5,511 nt of DNA from Spirochaetaceae bacterium (GTDB lineage: Bacteria; Spirochaetota; Spirochaetia; Treponematales; Breznakiellaceae), in NCBI GenBank assembly GCA_031265015.1, contig JAISDG010000199.1, positions 1 through 5,511 on the forward strand. The letters run 5' to 3'. Numbering within the stretch: position 1 is the stretch's first letter; each line of letters opens with the position of its first letter. Below are positions 4,675-5,511 of this stretch, piece after piece. The notes below the pieces were generated by a model. That model was not told where the DNA came from and ran no database searches. It saw nothing but the letters and a program-made list of their open reading frames with translations. Both the position numbers and the translations under genes were made by a program.

Positions 4675-5511
4675 TTAATGCTTCCATCTGCCCAGGCCTA
4701 AATTTTTGTTGGTTTCCGCGGTGGCGGAAGCCGAATCGTTCTGCATCTTCATCGCCGCCCGGACGCCGTCCAGGGTTTCGGGAATTGTCACCGATTCCTG
4801 GGGTATGTTGATAGCGTACATGATATTGTCCCCGCTTTCAACGATGCTGTCTTCCCAGAGGCCTATTTCATACATATCCCCTCGGGGATTCCCCAGGTCC
4901 CGGGCATAGCGAAAGAACGACGAGTTCCCCAGGAATCCGTCCTCAATCCTGACTACCCGGATCCTGTCGTGGGTCTTGAAGGCGTCCAGGGCCATGTCCC
5001 GGGTGATCTTTTTACCGCCCTTGCCGTGGGCTACCACGGTGATAATATGGCCGTGGGTCACCGGGGTATGCACCAAAATGCCCGTGGCCTCCACATGGGG
5101 CATGATGGTCATCAGGTCTACCGCCTGGTGGGAAGGCGCCTTGTCCATCTGAAGGGCGTTGGTAAGCCCCCGGTGGTAATCGCCGGGATCCGCCACCCGG
5201 CGGATAATCGTAATCGCCACCCGGTCCACGCCGTAGTTCCGGTCCAGGCAGTCCACGGAGCGGATAAGCCCCGTGGTATTGCAGCTGGTAAGCTTAAGGT
5301 ATTTGGCCCCCAGGCCCTTTTCATAATTCGCGTAGCCGTGGAAAAAAACGTCCGCGACGGAATTTTTTTCGCCCCCCTGGAAAATCGCCTTAACCCCGGC
5401 TTTTTCGTAGAGTTCCTTGTTTTTGGCCCCCACCCCGCCGGGGGAGGAATCGAGCATCACGTCCACTTTTCCGATAAGGTCGTTGAAGCTTCCTTTGCAG
5501 GGAATTCCCAG
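4675..5511 (-). CDS. gap: Type II (archaeal-type) glyceraldehyde-3-phosphate dehydrogenase, N-terminus cut by window edge
   Basis: The last 278 residues of a protein of about 340, open to the window edge; the first 60 or so residues with the nucleotide-binding GxGxxG are outside. Reading starts LGIPCKGSFNDLIGKVDVM, so the GTG at 5464-5466 is internal and not a start. It shows the family core DSSPGGVGAKNKELYEKAG, KAIFQGGEK, the catalytic cysteine (codon 5281-5283) in LTSCNTTGLIR, the segment RRVADPGDYHRG, and the C-terminal TNKNLGL. A catalytic His is probably in TPVTHGH. This is the archaeal-type family, whose members oxidise glyceraldehyde-3-phosphate with phosphate to 1,3-bisphosphoglycerate using NAD(P)+; it is far from the common bacterial GapA, whose catalytic motif is SCTTN. 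It works in glycolysis or gluconeogenesis in the cytoplasm. The next gene, a malic enzyme, follows 53 bases on. The family is clear; cofactor and direction of flux are not. Confidence 0.95.
   Translation of the reverse strand: MGIPCKGSFNDLIGKVDVMLDSSPGGVGAKNKELYEKAGVKAIFQGGEKNSVADVFFHGYANYEKGLGAKYLKLTSCNTTGLIRSVDCLDRNYGVDRVAITIIRRVADPGDYHRGLTNALQMDKAPSHQAVDLMTIMPHVEATGILVHTPVTHGHIITVVAHGKGGKKITRDMALDAFKTHDRIRVVRIEDGFLGNSSFFRYARDLGNPRGDMYEIGLWEDSIVESGDNIMYAINIPQESVTIPETLDGVRAAMKMQNDSASATAETNKNLGLGRWKH

Overview
The window carries five protein-coding genes, two of them cut by the window edges, and no RNA genes, CRISPR array or intact mobile element. Protein style (Cache-sensor histidine kinase, a small TM2/winged-helix protein, an archaeal-type GAPDH next to a malic enzyme) and the G+C-rich but purine-Shine-Dalgarno bacterial layout point to an anaerobic, host- or sediment-associated bacterium. 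A spirochaete of the Treponema type is my best guess, but this is inference from resemblance and no marker gene is present.

Layout from left to right. (1) Positions 1-1112, minus strand: the N-terminal 370 residues of a membrane sensor histidine kinase with an extracytoplasmic dCache-like domain, cut just after the H-box. (2) 1113-1455: a 343-base non-coding stretch with GC-rich hairpins, one copy of a short palindromic repeat, A/T tracts and a strong hairpin in the kinase leader. (3) 1456-2388, minus: a cluster A-I metal-binding lipoprotein (ZnuA/TroA-like) with a run of eight glutamates in its metal-capture loop. (4) 2389-2537: a divergent intergenic region with a 31-base near-perfect palindrome built around a Fur-family 7-1-7 box, sitting on the start site of the lipoprotein promoter. 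(5) 2538-3059, plus: a 173-residue TM2-domain protein with a cytoplasmic winged-helix-like tail. (6) 3060-3169: a convergent intergenic region with a second copy of the palindromic repeat. (7) 3170-4621, minus: a complete malic enzyme. (8) 4675-5511, minus: a type II (archaeal-type) glyceraldehyde-3-phosphate dehydrogenase lacking its N-terminal part because the window ends.

How they may work together. The GAPDH and malic enzyme genes are co-directional, 53 bases apart with no terminator visible, so they probably form a central-carbon operon feeding 1,3-bisphosphoglycerate and pyruvate production and supplying reduced cofactor. The metal-binding lipoprotein looks like a separately regulated, metal-repressed gene; its ABC ATPase and permease are not in the window. 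The kinase has its own ribosome-binding site and long leader. The points most worth a second look are the Fur-like operator with overlapping divergent promoters, the glutamate-rich loop, the archaeal-type GAPDH in an apparently bacterial setting, and the repeated palindromes that resemble ends of IS200/IS605-type elements or REP sequences.
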